64,000 nt of DNA, from positions 1,612,001-1,676,000 of the forward strand of contig CP129487.1 of NCBI GenBank assembly GCA_030584025.1, in the 5' to 3' direction. This DNA comes from Cyclobacteriaceae bacterium. GTDB taxonomy: Bacteria; Bacteroidota; Bacteroidia; Cytophagales; Cyclobacteriaceae. Position 1 is the first letter of the stretch; each line of letters opens with the position of its first letter. Made by a program: the position numbers and the translations under genes. This document shows positions 8,724 to 19,060 of this stretch, piece after piece. The notes beneath the pieces were generated by a model. The model saw only the letters and a program-made list of their open reading frames with translations, did no database searches and was not told where the DNA came from.

Positions 8724-9543
8724 ATTCTCTCATTTTTTCGGTTCCATGGGAAATCGCATTGAACAATAATTCAATGTCAACGGAAGAACTTCCGTCTGTT
8801 TGTGATGTAATCACTTTGTAACCACCGGGCACCATCTCGCGGTACAGAATATGCTCACCTTCAGGTGATGACGTGGTGGCGAAATGCAGTTTTGACGCGA
8901 TCTCATAGATGTTTTTCTGCATGATGAATTTTCCCTGCTCGAGCATGAGTACCCTGTCGATCAGGTTTTCCACATCGCGAACCTGGTGCGTGGATATGAT
9001 CACCAGCTGATCCGAATCCAACGAGCCCGCCATCACTCTTCTGAAAATTGACTTGGAAGGTATATCCAATCCGTTGGTCGGTTCATCTAAAACCAGTAGC
9101 CGGCATTTGGTAGATAGCGCAAACGAGATGAGGAATTTCTTTTTCTGACCGTAGGAAAGTTCATTCAGGCGTTTGTTTTCGGGTAGTTCAAAGTCGGTGA
9201 TTAAACGCTTGAGCAGTTCCTGATCAAAGCGTGGATAGAATCCGGAATTCGCCTTTACATATTGCCTGATGGTAACACTGGGATGATGAAATTCTTCGGG
9301 CAGGAAATACATATCCTGCAGCAGTGATGGCTCGCGTTCAGCTGGTTGCTGATCCATAATGCGCACCGTTCCCTCCGTTGGCCGCAGCAATCCAATCATC
9401 AGTTTCAGCAAAGTTGTTTTGCCGGCTCCGTTTTTACCCAACAGCCCCACAATGCTACCGGAAGTGAGTTCACAGTTCAGTTCGTGGAAGAGTGGCTGTA
9501 TTTTTTTGGAGTACCTAAATCCTAAGTCGTTGATAATAACCAT
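8713..9543 (-). CDS. ABC transporter ATP-binding protein (GntR-controlled operon)
   Basis: The 276-residue ATPase is the first gene of the four-gene operon. Walker A GKNGAGKT lies at residues 36-43. The signature is LSYGQKKK, with Tyr where most ABC proteins have Gly. Walker B is LLVLDEP, and STHQVRD carries the switch His. The C-terminal about 60 residues are variable. A 9-6-9 inverted repeat is centred 24 bases upstream of the start codon. Confidence 0.92.
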   Translation of the reverse strand: MVIINDLGFRYSKKIQPLFHELNCELTSGSIVGLLGKNGAGKTTLLKLMIGLLRPTEGTVRIMDQQPAEREPSLLQDMYFLPEEFHHPSVTIRQYVKANSGFYPRFDQELLKRLITDFELPENKRLNELSYGQKKKFLISFALSTKCRLLVLDEPTNGLDIPSKSIFRRVMAGSLDSDQLVIISTHQVRDVENLIDRVLMLEQGKFIMQKNIYEIASKLHFATTSSPEGEHILYREMVPGGYKVITSQTDGSSSVDIELLFNAISHGTEKMREYVK

Positions 9544-9975
9544 TATATCTGATTTACTGTATTACTTTACTAATACAGTGTAATAATGGAGGATTGTTTT
9601 CAATTTTCCAAATGGATGGGCATAGATTAATAACTTTTATTTATGAGGAGCCATGTTGGCAATGCATCCTTTCAGTCGACTGCCAGGCCATTAAGATTAA
9701 CACATGAGCCCGGTTAAAATATTGAAGGAGGAGTAAGTAGTAGGAGCAACTAAGAATATAAATAATCAATGTTCTTGAAAAAGTAATTTAGGGGAGATGC
9801 AGAGCGAAACTACATACACAAAAGGGTATTTAGACTGGATGTGATCAATGTAGTATTTGCTCAGCTATTCCGCACCAAGAAATATTGGTGGCTAGCAGAA
9901 TTTAATCTATTTTCCGTTATGGAATAACGTGACAGTACGCATCTAAAGGATGATATTCATTTTTACCTTCTGCCT
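9544..9975. other. Intergenic divergent promoter region (432 bases)
   Basis: This gap separates the GntR-controlled ABC operon (leftward) from the alpha-2-macroglobulin-like gene (rightward). Besides the inverted repeat at 9556-9579, I see no RNA gene, no plausible short coding region and no strong hairpin. Confidence 0.6.
9556..9579. promoter_or_regulatory. Inverted repeat ACTGTATTA-N6-TAATACAGT, candidate GntR operator
   Basis: Nine-base perfect arms separated by CTTTAC lie 12 bases upstream of the ABC ATPase start, in the leader or promoter of the operon that encodes a YtrA-type GntR repressor. The size and symmetry fit a GntR dimer site, so autoregulation is likely but inferred. Confidence 0.65.
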
Positions 9976-12900
9976 ATGAGAAACTATACGCTTACAACTT
10001 TTTACATCATCCTGTTCTGGTTCTTCGCACTAAATACCCAAGCACAACCCATCCATTGGGAGCTTGGCCCGCAAAAGGGTTTTGTGTATCAGATTAGTAA
10101 TCAGGAGGCACAAAAGTTATTGACCACATCCAAAACCGATGAAATTTTTAAGGACTTGTTGCATTCCGTTATTGATACATTCGATATTAATACCGGATGG
10201 ACAGAGCGACCATCAAAGGGTCACTTTATTCTGGTTCGTATTCATAAGAATAAAATTCATTGCGAATACACAAGTGTTTTTCCGTATCAGGTATTTCTGC
10301 TAAAAGAGTTTGGTGCTCTCGCACTCCAGGTGCTTGACCTCGAAGGAAATATTCGGGAAGATGCTAAAGTGAAATTGGGCTTAAAAAAAATCCGAATCGA
10401 TACGTTAACAAAAACCTATCGGATGGAAAATGAATGGTTTACAGGCAAGAAACGCTATGTAACGGTTGAGCTTGAGGACTTTAGAAGTGTCTTTAACATT
10501 GAGAAACACGAAGTTCCATCGTGGTATGATAACTACTACTACAACAATGACGATGGCCCCGATTTCTATAGCTATATGATCACGGATAAAAACCGGTATA
10601 AACCGAATGAACAGGTGCGTTTTAAATCGTATGCGTTGACGGGAGGAAGATCACCGTTACGAAAGGAACTTGAAGTTTGGCTGCTCGATAGGGGCAGGTC
10701 TAAGAAAATCAGTCTTGTAAAACCACACCGACCCGGAAGTTACGCCAGTGAGTTACATCTGCATGATTCGCTTAAGCTGACATTAGATAAAAATTACACG
10801 CTGCAGTTGCGTGAAAAAAATGGAAGGGTAGTGGCCAGCAGTCAATTTAAGTATGAAGACTATGAATTGTTTGGAAATAAATTGGAAGTTGAACTAAAAA
10901 CAGATCGGCAATTTCATCCGCTCGATAATGAACTGATCATTAAGGCAACCGATGTCAACGGGCTCATACTTAAAGATGCTACCGCAACTATCATTGTGAC
11001 TACAAATGCCATTCGCGAGACATTCGATCCGGTTGTTATTCTTCCCGACACCTTGCTTCATAAAAAAATGATGCTGGATCCAGCTGGACCTACTGTGATC
11101 AGTATTCCATCGGATTTGTTTGGGAAATCAAATACGGCCTATAACGTTGATGTCATTGTTACCAATAGTGAAAACCAACGTATTGTTCAGTCGGTTTCAG
11201 CTGTTCATTTTTTCTCCAAGTATGAAGTGGTAACCCGCTTTTCGAATGACAGCATCATTTATGAACTTCAAAGCAGTGGAGTTGCATTAAAAAATGTTTC
11301 AGCAAAGATCGTTCACAGTGATTTTGATTCTTTAAGCGTAGTGCTGCCATTTAAAGAAAAATTAAATCCGGTTATTACCAACGTGCGAATTGAAACCGAA
11401 CAGGCTTCACGCAATTTCAGTATGCGCAACCTGATTCCAACGCTTGAAATCAAGGGTGGGATTATGAAAGACAGCTTTAATGTTTCCTTGGATAATCCTC
11501 AGAAAATTGATGTATCCTGGTTTGTCTATCAAGGAAATGACCTGCTGAGCAGAGGGTCGGGAACAAACATTGAGTACAAGTCAGCGATTACTGATCGCTT
11601 AGGAACGTTTACGGTTGAACTCCTTTATACTTTTGGAGGTCAGGAAAATATCCTGGCCAAGGAATTCCCTTTCATGGACGACATACTGAACGTGTCCGTT
11701 AATCTTCCCGAAAAAGTTTATCCGAGCCAATCCGTTGAAGCACTGATCAAGGTTGAAGATCAGGAGGGGAGACCTGTTTCCAATGTTGATCTGACTGCCT
11801 TTGCCGTCACTTCCAAGCTGGGTTATTATGCACCTTCACTTCCTTATTATGGATCCACCTCTTCAGGGCGAAGCAGGAGTGCCGACTTCAGTAAGGAGGT
11901 TGTTAATAATCGGATGGCCATACTTGATCTGGAGTATAGCAAATGGGAAAGGCGTTCGCATCTCGATACGATGAAATACTATCAATTCACGTATCCATAT
12001 TCCGGGCAATTTAAGTATGCCTACGCCATCAATGACAGCGCACAGTTTGCGCCTTATGTGATGAAAGACGGTATAGCCCAACAAATCTATGTCATTGAAG
12101 TAAATCGCATTCCGGTTTATTATTCATGGGTAGTAATGCCCCCAAGCTATTCCTTTTACGTTTCTTCTCAAAAGAAAAGTCACGTTACGCTCAGGCTTCA
12201 CGACCGTGTGTTGATACTGGATTCCATTCAGTTCGAAGCCGGTAAGAAAACAATTTTGAGTATCGACCTGGATCACTTACCGAAAGGGGTAGAGGTGGTG
12301 AAATTATATCAGCCTTCCAAGAAACGTAAGTTTCGCAAACCGCCCGTTTTTTCACCGACTGAGATCAACAGATATACGCAATACATTGCCGGGTTTAAAC
12401 CTTCATCAACAAAAGGTTACCTGGAGTCGGCAGCTGGCTTTGTTCCACTTTTTAATGGGCGCGGCAATTCCAATTTCGTAACGGCTGGTCCGGTAGCACC
12501 GGGCCGACAGACCTTTTCCGGAGTTGGACTTACGTCAGTTTCCTATCAGCATATGGGCGGGTTTAACTATGCCTTTGAAGATAATGTGGTGTACAAGACT
12601 GATTCAAAAGATCTGATACCGACTAGACTATTCAACACAACGCTCGATCCATCTATAACAATGAGTGATCGGGTAGTAACGAAGAAAGAGTTTCTGGAGG
12701 CTATTCCTGAGCCAGATAGGAAATGGCATGCCCGTACCATCGATTATGTTGATAAATCCATGAGGCTTACCCTCTTGCTTCCTGAAGAAGAAGAGAAAAC
12801 GGGGATTGCCAGTGTGTTGTTAGAAGAATGCAAAAGCGAGAAGCTTGTTTCGCCCTGCAGAAATTATTCACAGCAAGCGGGGTATTTCAATCTTCCACGT

Positions 12901-15516
12901 GGTTGCCACAACGTAATCGTGTTGTACAACAACGGTCGCTATTTTAAAGTCAATGCCGTTGAGTTACGTTCCTTCACAAAAGCTGTTATCAATTTCAACC
13001 AACAAACTGTTCATCCTCCTGATCAGGCATCGCGGGCATGGCTCCAAAGGCCACCGGACAATTGCTATCCGGAGATACCTCAGTCACGAACCTTTCGCAT
13101 GTACTCAAGAAAGGCTGTGAATGGAAATGTGCAAGGAACCATCCTGAGTGCAGAGGATAACTCTCCCATTCCAGGCGTAAATGTGATGATTAAAGGCACT
13201 GCATTTGGAACTGTTACTGACATCAATGGACAGTTTTCGATTGGCATTACCGAATCGCCTTCTATACTGGTATTTAGTTTCATTGGATTGCAAACAAAAG
13301 AGGTTGAAGTACAGGCCGGAACGGTAATATCGGTAGCTCTGGCAGCTGATGTTACACAACTGCAGGAAGTGGTTGTAGTAGGCTACGGTGCTACTCAAAA
13401 AAGTTACCTGAGTTCAGCTGTCTCATCTTTACAAGGAAGGGTAGCAGGTGTTGCTATTGACGGAGATTATGAAGAGGACGAAGCTATCGAAGAAAAAAGC
13501 AATGAGGAGATTAAAGAGGCTGAACAACGACTCTATCAGGAGCTACTTAATTTGAACAGCATCCGATCCAATTTCTCCGATGTTGGCTTCTGGGAACCAA
13601 CGCTGTTCACTGACAAGGATGGTGAATCGAAGTTCAACATTACATTTCCGGATAATATTGCCCGCTGGGATGCGACCGTTTATGCCATGAACAGGCGGCT
13701 TCAAACCGGTACTGCCAGGAAGAGCATTAAATCATACAAGCCGTTAATGGCCGAGTTTCATGTACCGCAATTTCTTACCAAGGGTGATTCTGTTTTTCTG
13801 TTGGGTAAAGTGTTGAACTACACCCAGGATTCAACCATCAACGGAAAAATAAAATGGACGCTCGCGGGTAACGAACAGGAAAAGAGCATTTCATTTACGG
13901 ATTTTCATTCCGAGAAATTATACACATCGGTCGCCTCGACTGACACCCTCAAAGGGAAATTCATTTTTACCCGCGATGATGGATACCTCGAGGGAGAGGA
14001 GCGGGAGATACCCGTTTTTGAACAGGGCATAATCCGAGCAAACGGTACACTCGACATCCTGAAGGAAAACGAAGTCATCGTGGTAAGGGCAAAAGAAAAC
14101 GAAGTAACCATTGTAGAGATACTCGACAACCCCATTGAAGTTTATGCCCGCGATGCAGAAAGCTTGATTCACTACCGGTACGATTGCAATGAACAGCTTG
14201 CCTCCAAACTGCTGGGCTTGCTAAGCAACAAGCTCGTGATGCAGTTTAAGGGAAAACCCTTCCGCTACGATAAGGACGTCAACAGGATAATCAACCGCCT
14301 GTTGAAAAATCAAAATGAAGAATTTCTATGGTCGTGGTGGGGTGTTTCATCAAATACTTCATACTGGATGTCGGCTCACATTTTGCGGGCGCTGAAGGCT
14401 GCGCAAGATGCCGGATACACCGTGAACCTTGATGTAAAGAACCTGACCAGAAAAGCTTCTTACCGGTATGAATTTCAAAAAGAAATCCGCGTGTCGGATG
14501 CTGACTTGTTGAATGCGCTGGCCATGTGGAACATTCCATTAGACTATACCACGCTGGTGAGTAAAATGGATTCAGTTATTTTCCAAAGCCAGTTTATTAA
14601 AAATATCCGGACAGGTGAAAGAAAATGGAAACCGGCATTCCTGTTGGAAAAACTACTGGTGTTGGAAGTGAAGCAGCTCAATAATATTCCCTATGAACGT
14701 GACTCGCTGTTGCATTATAAAAGGGAGGGGATACTCGGAGATGTAAATTTTACCGATGGGTCATCTCCATACTGGTATCGTAACGAGCTTACGGCTAATA
14801 CAATTGCATACCGCATGGTGAAGCGTGATTCAGCCTTGCGTGAATTAACTATCCCCATGCAGTTGTATTTTCTAAAGGAAAGAAGAAAAAATTCATGGAA
14901 CACCTACCATAGCGCCAACGTGCTGATGAGTGTATTGCCTGATCTGCTAAAAGCCGGGGCAACCAGTGGCCAGGTTGCAAAAGTGAAGCTCGCGGGAAGG
15001 GTTAATGAAGAACTTACGAAGTTTCCTTACCGGATTGAACTTGAATCTGGCGAAGAACTGCGCATTGAAAAGGTATCAGGCGTACCGCTTTACTTCATGC
15101 AATACAACCTGGAACGCGTTACGGTTGCCAAAACCGGTGTTGAAGGATTTACCATTAAAACTTCACTCGGGAACAAGAAAACTACGCTCCAGGCAGGTGA
15201 GCCCGTTAACCTGCTGGTTGAAGTGCATGTTAAACGGGATGCCTCCATGGAATATGTAATGATTGAAGTTCCAATACCGGGCGCGTGCAGTTATAACGAT
15301 AAACGACAGGACTGGAGCAAAGAAACACACCGCGAATATTTTAAAGAGAAGGCGGTCATATTCTGTGAAAACCTGAAAGCCGGAACCCATACGTTTACAG
15401 TTTCATTACTTCCCCGGTTTACCGGAAAGTTCGTGCTCAATCCATCACAAGTATCGTTGATGTACGTACCGGTAGTAAACGCCAATACAGATTTAAAAAT
15501 GGTGAAGGTGGAGTAG
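9976..15516 (+). CDS. Alpha-2-macroglobulin-like protein with inserted carboxypeptidase-regulatory/TonB-plug segment
   Basis: An 1846-residue exported protein (signal peptide about residues 1-23, ending TQAQ). The MG2-type macroglobulin domain lies near residues 190-300 (MITDKNRYKPNEQVRFKSYA). The A2M family domain begins near residue 1195 (FWEPTLFTDKDGESKFNITF). A thioester-type motif CNEQ starts at Cys1404, in the usual Y.Y.C.EQ context. Bacterial alpha-2-macroglobulins are thought to trap proteases covalently in the envelope. Unusually, residues about 1049-1165 form a carboxypeptidase-regulatory-like domain, then a VVVVGYGATQK segment and the start of a TonB plug, which normally begin SusC receptors. 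No penicillin-binding protein 1C gene lies beside it. Confidence 0.85.
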   Translation: MRNYTLTTFYIILFWFFALNTQAQPIHWELGPQKGFVYQISNQEAQKLLTTSKTDEIFKDLLHSVIDTFDINTGWTERPSKGHFILVRIHKNKIHCEYTSVFPYQVFLLKEFGALALQVLDLEGNIREDAKVKLGLKKIRIDTLTKTYRMENEWFTGKKRYVTVELEDFRSVFNIEKHEVPSWYDNYYYNNDDGPDFYSYMITDKNRYKPNEQVRFKSYALTGGRSPLRKELEVWLLDRGRSKKISLVKPHRPGSYASELHLHDSLKLTLDKNYTLQLREKNGRVVASSQFKYEDYELFGNKLEVELKTDRQFHPLDNELIIKATDVNGLILKDATATIIVTTNAIRETFDPVVILPDTLLHKKMMLDPAGPTVISIPSDLFGKSNTAYNVDVIVTNSENQRIVQSVSAVHFFSKYEVVTRFSNDSIIYELQSSGVALKNVSAKIVHSDFDSLSVVLPFKEKLNPVITNVRIETEQASRNFSMRNLIPTLEIKGGIMKDSFNVSLDNPQKIDVSWFVYQGNDLLSRGSGTNIEYKSAITDRLGTFTVELLYTFGGQENILAKEFPFMDDILNVSVNLPEKVYPSQSVEALIKVEDQEGRPVSNVDLTAFAVTSKLGYYAPSLPYYGSTSSGRSRSADFSKEVVNNRMAILDLEYSKWERRSHLDTMKYYQFTYPYSGQFKYAYAINDSAQFAPYVMKDGIAQQIYVIEVNRIPVYYSWVVMPPSYSFYVSSQKKSHVTLRLHDRVLILDSIQFEAGKKTILSIDLDHLPKGVEVVKLYQPSKKRKFRKPPVFSPTEINRYTQYIAGFKPSSTKGYLESAAGFVPLFNGRGNSNFVTAGPVAPGRQTFSGVGLTSVSYQHMGGFNYAFEDNVVYKTDSKDLIPTRLFNTTLDPSITMSDRVVTKKEFLEAIPEPDRKWHARTIDYVDKSMRLTLLLPEEEEKTGIASVLLEECKSEKLVSPCRNYSQQAGYFNLPRGCHNVIVLYNNGRYFKVNAVELRSFTKAVINFNQQTVHPPDQASRAWLQRPPDNCYPEIPQSRTFRMYSRKAVNGNVQGTILSAEDNSPIPGVNVMIKGTAFGTVTDINGQFSIGITESPSILVFSFIGLQTKEVEVQAGTVISVALAADVTQLQEVVVVGYGATQKSYLSSAVSSLQGRVAGVAIDGDYEEDEAIEEKSNEEIKEAEQRLYQELLNLNSIRSNFSDVGFWEPTLFTDKDGESKFNITFPDNIARWDATVYAMNRRLQTGTARKSIKSYKPLMAEFHVPQFLTKGDSVFLLGKVLNYTQDSTINGKIKWTLAGNEQEKSISFTDFHSEKLYTSVASTDTLKGKFIFTRDDGYLEGEEREIPVFEQGIIRANGTLDILKENEVIVVRAKENEVTIVEILDNPIEVYARDAESLIHYRYDCNEQLASKLLGLLSNKLVMQFKGKPFRYDKDVNRIINRLLKNQNEEFLWSWWGVSSNTSYWMSAHILRALKAAQDAGYTVNLDVKNLTRKASYRYEFQKEIRVSDADLLNALAMWNIPLDYTTLVSKMDSVIFQSQFIKNIRTGERKWKPAFLLEKLLVLEVKQLNNIPYERDSLLHYKREGILGDVNFTDGSSPYWYRNELTANTIAYRMVKRDSALRELTIPMQLYFLKERRKNSWNTYHSANVLMSVLPDLLKAGATSGQVAKVKLAGRVNEELTKFPYRIELESGEELRIEKVSGVPLYFMQYNLERVTVAKTGVEGFTIKTSLGNKKTTLQAGEPVNLLVEVHVKRDASMEYVMIEVPIPGACSYNDKRQDWSKETHREYFKEKAVIFCENLKAGTHTFTVSLLPRFTGKFVLNPSQVSLMYVPVVNANTDLKMVKVE

Positions 15517-15768
15517 TAAAGTAACCTGTCAAGTTGTTGTATAATGTCATTGCGTTATGTTAACATAGCTTTGGTATCCGGGCCTTACCGAAATCTTCAT
15601 GGAAAGTTTTTTAGCGTGGGCATTTCAATAAACAATTTTTCTCTTTCACAACGGTCTAAGGCAGCAGCACTCTTTGGCGGGCTTTGGAAGTGGGAGGGAT
15701 GTGTGGCTTGACAATGGGTGTTGCTGTTGGGTGGGTATTGTTCACTTCATTTCCATTAAATTTGGATT
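15517..15768. other. Intergenic region holding dispersed repeat copy A
   Basis: The gap downstream of the macroglobulin-like gene consists mainly of a diverged copy of a repeat that recurs at about 45695-45835, then a short spacer before a small remnant reading frame. No gene is seen in it. Confidence 0.55.
15592..15740. repeat. Dispersed intergenic repeat, copy A
   Basis: About 150 bases that align with 45695-45835 in the same orientation. Shared blocks include AATCTTCAT..AAAGTTTTTT, GCAGC.(C)ACTCT.TGGC.GGCTT, a GG-rich stretch, and TGACAATG..TGTTGCTG. Identity is partial, with small indels. It contains no convincing reading frame and lies directly after a gene end. Confidence 0.6.
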
Positions 15769-15912
15769 ATGTCAGATCCTAATTTTAAACTCAAGGAGCT
15801 AACTCATATTTATATTATTGAATCACCCTCTCAACAGGACATTATTGATGGAATTAGCGAAGGTCATGCATCCATTAACTCTATCATTACAACTACACTG
15901 ATTACAGCTTGA
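15769..15912 (+). pseudogene. 47-codon remnant reading frame (MSDPNFKLKELTHIYIIES...)
   Basis: A short open frame beginning ATG. Its first 35 residues look like ordinary protein (THIYIIESPSQQDIIDGISEGHA), and it then ends abruptly. The start resembles the N-terminus of a small conserved bacterial family beginning with an 'IESPS..D...GR.EG' pattern, but that is from memory and weak. It directly follows repeat copy A and overlaps the 3' end of the gene on the other strand by 11 bases. It is probably the stump of a truncated gene. Confidence 0.35.
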
Positions 15913-18900
15913 TTATTTTAAATGAAAATTTCTTTTTTAACGATTGTTCAATGATTAAAAAATACGTGCCAGCTGGAAGATTTTCCATCAGTATGTTCGA
16001 TTCAGACTTGTTCAATTCATTAAAAACACACGTTCCGTCTGGGGCTAACAATTTAACGTTAAAGAATTCTTCTCCGCGATGCTTTATCTGCAGATAACGC
16101 ATTGCAGGATTTGGAAAAATATCAAATGTGAGCTCATTTTCTTGGTTTAAGCTGGTGACTAATAAAAAGACTTCATCACACACAATCGTTTCACATCCTG
16201 GGTTTGATGCCTCTAAACAAATAGTATAAAGCTGTGATTCAGATAACTCAACTTCGGATATGGGTTCAGAAGACACTATTTCACCATTTATAGACCACTC
16301 ATATGATTTAATTCCCGAATGAGAAGAAGGAGAAAATTGATATGTAGTTGAGTTAATAGAATCAATTTCCAAAATAAAATTAGGTTTTTCATATACCTGT
16401 ATAGGTACTGGAATTCTACGTGAAAGAATAGAAGAGTCTGCATTGGCAACATACAAAATCGTGCTTCTGGTCAGGGTATCTATAAATAAGGATTTACCAG
16501 ATTCACCAAGAGGGACTTCACTTGTAGTAGATGTAAACCAGCTAAATAGTTCACCATCATTAAGTACCACTACCTCTACACTTTCACCTTTACATACATT
16601 TTCTGTCCACTCTAAAATTGGATTTTCACCGGAGCAATTTTCGCGAAGTGTGTGCCGCTGATTAGCTGGTACAGCTATCATTGATTGAATACATCCTGAG
16701 GGCCAATGCACAATAACACTATCGGCCTTTACATTATTTCCGATTCCGAAATGAGCTTCTCTCTCGTAAGTACGATTGTGTGCCGCTGTACTTCTAATTA
16801 CTTTAGTTTGCCAATGATTATTTACCTTGACCTTAATAATAGCTCCTTCTCCTGATGGTGATGAAGAGACACCCTCCAATTTAATGGCTATCCAATTATT
16901 GGAGGTAGGTGTTGACGTGAGCACTTGCAGATCGGATCCTGAGGTACCGATCAGGTCGAGTGTGCCATCCTCATTCAAGTCAATCCAGCTAAAGGATTGA
17001 AACAATCTTTTAGCTTCCGGCAATTCACGCATAAAAGAGTAGCCTGCCGGCCCATCAGCTCGGTTAAATAGCAGTTCATATAACTCTGTAGAAGAGGATC
17101 CACTGCCATTGAAGAAAAGATCTTGGTATGAGTTGTTATCAAAATCAACTTGAACAAAATTTTTTGGTTCATTATCAAACACGATATCCTGTGCCATAGG
17201 TTCTTTTTCGTACAGGCCATTCAATTTCATATTGTACATGAAATCCCAATTTGTACCTAAGGCAATAATGCTGGTGGGTTTGTTTTCCTTGTCATATGTA
17301 ACAACATCCCAATCGTAAAGAGTACCAATCCCTGGTAAATATTCATGAGGCATGAAAAAATTGCTCAGAGGTGTTCTTATCAGATTTCTTCCATGATCAT
17401 TCAGATATATATGCTCTTCAATAAAACTACCGATAGCAAGTAGCTCACGATAACCATCACCATTAACGTCCATCCAAACATTGCCTGCTGTAATTTCATC
17501 TTCAAATATTCTCTTAAATTTCCCCAAGCCATCATTGACATACAGTCTTCCTGGTGAAAATAAGTCCATGTACCCATCAGCATTGAAATCAAGCCATGTG
17601 CATGGACTCAAAATAGATGCATCATCCGTCAAACCTGTGTCAGTTATGCTTTGAAATGTGCCATTTCCTTGATTTCGGAATAAAATATTTGTTTCCGCCC
17701 AACCATAACCGCGCTGAACGTACACGTCTTCGAATCCATCGTTGTCATAATCAGCAATGCTGATGGCGGTACCATTGGTAACAGGGGGAAATACATTCGT
17801 AATTTCCGTGAAGCTCTCACCATTCCCATTATTTTTAAATAACCTCATGGCTAAATAATTGATGGTGAGCATATCCAAGTCACCGTCATTATCATAATCC
17901 ATCCAATACATCGGTATATCAGCGGAGAGCCCTAAGGGAATATTTGAAATGGTAAAGGAAGGTCTGTAGCCTGTGCTGTACGTTGAATCCATTTTCATAA
18001 CGAATGCAGTCGGATAGGGGGGAGTTGTTTGCCGTTGTGGGTATACAACACCAAACATGCAATAACCATTATCCGTTGTTTTTATAAACCCGTTCATTTT
18101 TGACCCGGGTAAACCACGATTAAATAATACAGTGTCAGTTAACTGGTAATTTTCGTTAGTGCGTAGTATAAAAAAACCAGCAGGAAGTTGAACACCTGTT
18201 GTCCTTCCCATTACTGATAACCCATCTTCTTCATTTAGGGTGACATGCTCTGGGAGTGTATGATTGAAATCGACTGATTGAGCAACAATTGTTTTGTCAA
18301 TCACGTGTGCCGACTCATCCAATTTGTATACACTCAATTGCGTAGACTCCCTGGCTAAAACGTCAATGCCTGTTGGCTTTATATGACCCGATATTAGGAT
18401 AACATCATTCAGGGTCTCATCTGTACTAAAATTCCCTGTCAGGTCAACTTTTGTAACGCGACCAATATATTTTGTAGTGGTCGTGTATTCAAACTCGTTT
18501 GCCAACAGGTAGAATTGATTATTTTCATCAGCAGGTACAATTGCTGCTGCTTCACATGAAAGAGATCCGGGAAGCTGGTTATCCCAAACTTTAACACCAT
18601 CATCATTAATGAATAAGGCAAATAACCTGAGGTCTTGGTATGTTCCTGCAGGAATAATTGTACGTGATAAGAAAACAAGGTAACCACCCGAAAGAACAGG
18701 TTCGATATAAATCTTATTGAACGATCGGCTATAACCGAAAAACCAGTCCGAAACTAAATTCAAATCATAATCAAATCTCGTGATCGTCAATCCGCCATTA
18801 CGTTCACCGGCAAGTACAATTTCATTTCCAGTAACAGCAATATCATAGTGGCCAGAAGTGGCTACTTTGTCGATGAATTTTCCATACTGATCATATTTGT

Positions 18901-19060
18901 TAAGATAATCGTCAGAGAGGAAAAAGTAGTATTCTCCGCTTATGGACTGGCCACCAAGCATTACTTCTGTATAGGGTAATGCTTTCTCAAAAACTATTTG
19001 CCCAAGAGCAGCAGAAATGTCAAAAAGCAGTAGCAGGGCAAAAAATTGAGGTTTGGGCAT
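15902..19060 (-). CDS. Secreted FG-GAP/VCBS repeat protein with ASPIC/UnbV domain and T9SS type A sorting domain
   Basis: A cell-surface or secreted protein of about 1052 residues. A signal peptide starts at MPKPQFFALLLLF; the frame is open to 19144, and MTQPASLY at 19084 is another possible start. The middle holds several VCBS/FG-GAP repeats with calcium-binding-like DxDxDG patterns (MDYDNDGDLDM, ADYDNDGFEDV, LDFNADGYMDL, VDFDNNSYQDL, IDLNEDGTLDL). An ASPIC/UnbV domain follows (GEGAIIKVKV, HFGIGNNVKADSVIVHWPSG). The end is a type 9 secretion C-terminal domain (FDIFPNPAMRYLQI, LPAGTYFLII, KKKFSFKIIKL). The function is unknown, probably adhesion or binding. T9SS sorting is good evidence for Bacteroidota. 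Confidence 0.88.
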   Translation of the reverse strand: MPKPQFFALLLLFDISAALGQIVFEKALPYTEVMLGGQSISGEYYFFLSDDYLNKYDQYGKFIDKVATSGHYDIAVTGNEIVLAGERNGGLTITRFDYDLNLVSDWFFGYSRSFNKIYIEPVLSGGYLVFLSRTIIPAGTYQDLRLFALFINDDGVKVWDNQLPGSLSCEAAAIVPADENNQFYLLANEFEYTTTTKYIGRVTKVDLTGNFSTDETLNDVILISGHIKPTGIDVLARESTQLSVYKLDESAHVIDKTIVAQSVDFNHTLPEHVTLNEEDGLSVMGRTTGVQLPAGFFILRTNENYQLTDTVLFNRGLPGSKMNGFIKTTDNGYCMFGVVYPQRQTTPPYPTAFVMKMDSTYSTGYRPSFTISNIPLGLSADIPMYWMDYDNDGDLDMLTINYLAMRLFKNNGNGESFTEITNVFPPVTNGTAISIADYDNDGFEDVYVQRGYGWAETNILFRNQGNGTFQSITDTGLTDDASILSPCTWLDFNADGYMDLFSPGRLYVNDGLGKFKRIFEDEITAGNVWMDVNGDGYRELLAIGSFIEEHIYLNDHGRNLIRTPLSNFFMPHEYLPGIGTLYDWDVVTYDKENKPTSIIALGTNWDFMYNMKLNGLYEKEPMAQDIVFDNEPKNFVQVDFDNNSYQDLFFNGSGSSSTELYELLFNRADGPAGYSFMRELPEAKRLFQSFSWIDLNEDGTLDLIGTSGSDLQVLTSTPTSNNWIAIKLEGVSSSPSGEGAIIKVKVNNHWQTKVIRSTAAHNRTYEREAHFGIGNNVKADSVIVHWPSGCIQSMIAVPANQRHTLRENCSGENPILEWTENVCKGESVEVVVLNDGELFSWFTSTTSEVPLGESGKSLFIDTLTRSTILYVANADSSILSRRIPVPIQVYEKPNFILEIDSINSTTYQFSPSSHSGIKSYEWSINGEIVSSEPISEVELSESQLYTICLEASNPGCETIVCDEVFLLVTSLNQENELTFDIFPNPAMRYLQIKHRGEEFFNVKLLAPDGTCVFNELNKSESNILMENLPAGTYFLIIEQSLKKKFSFKIIKL

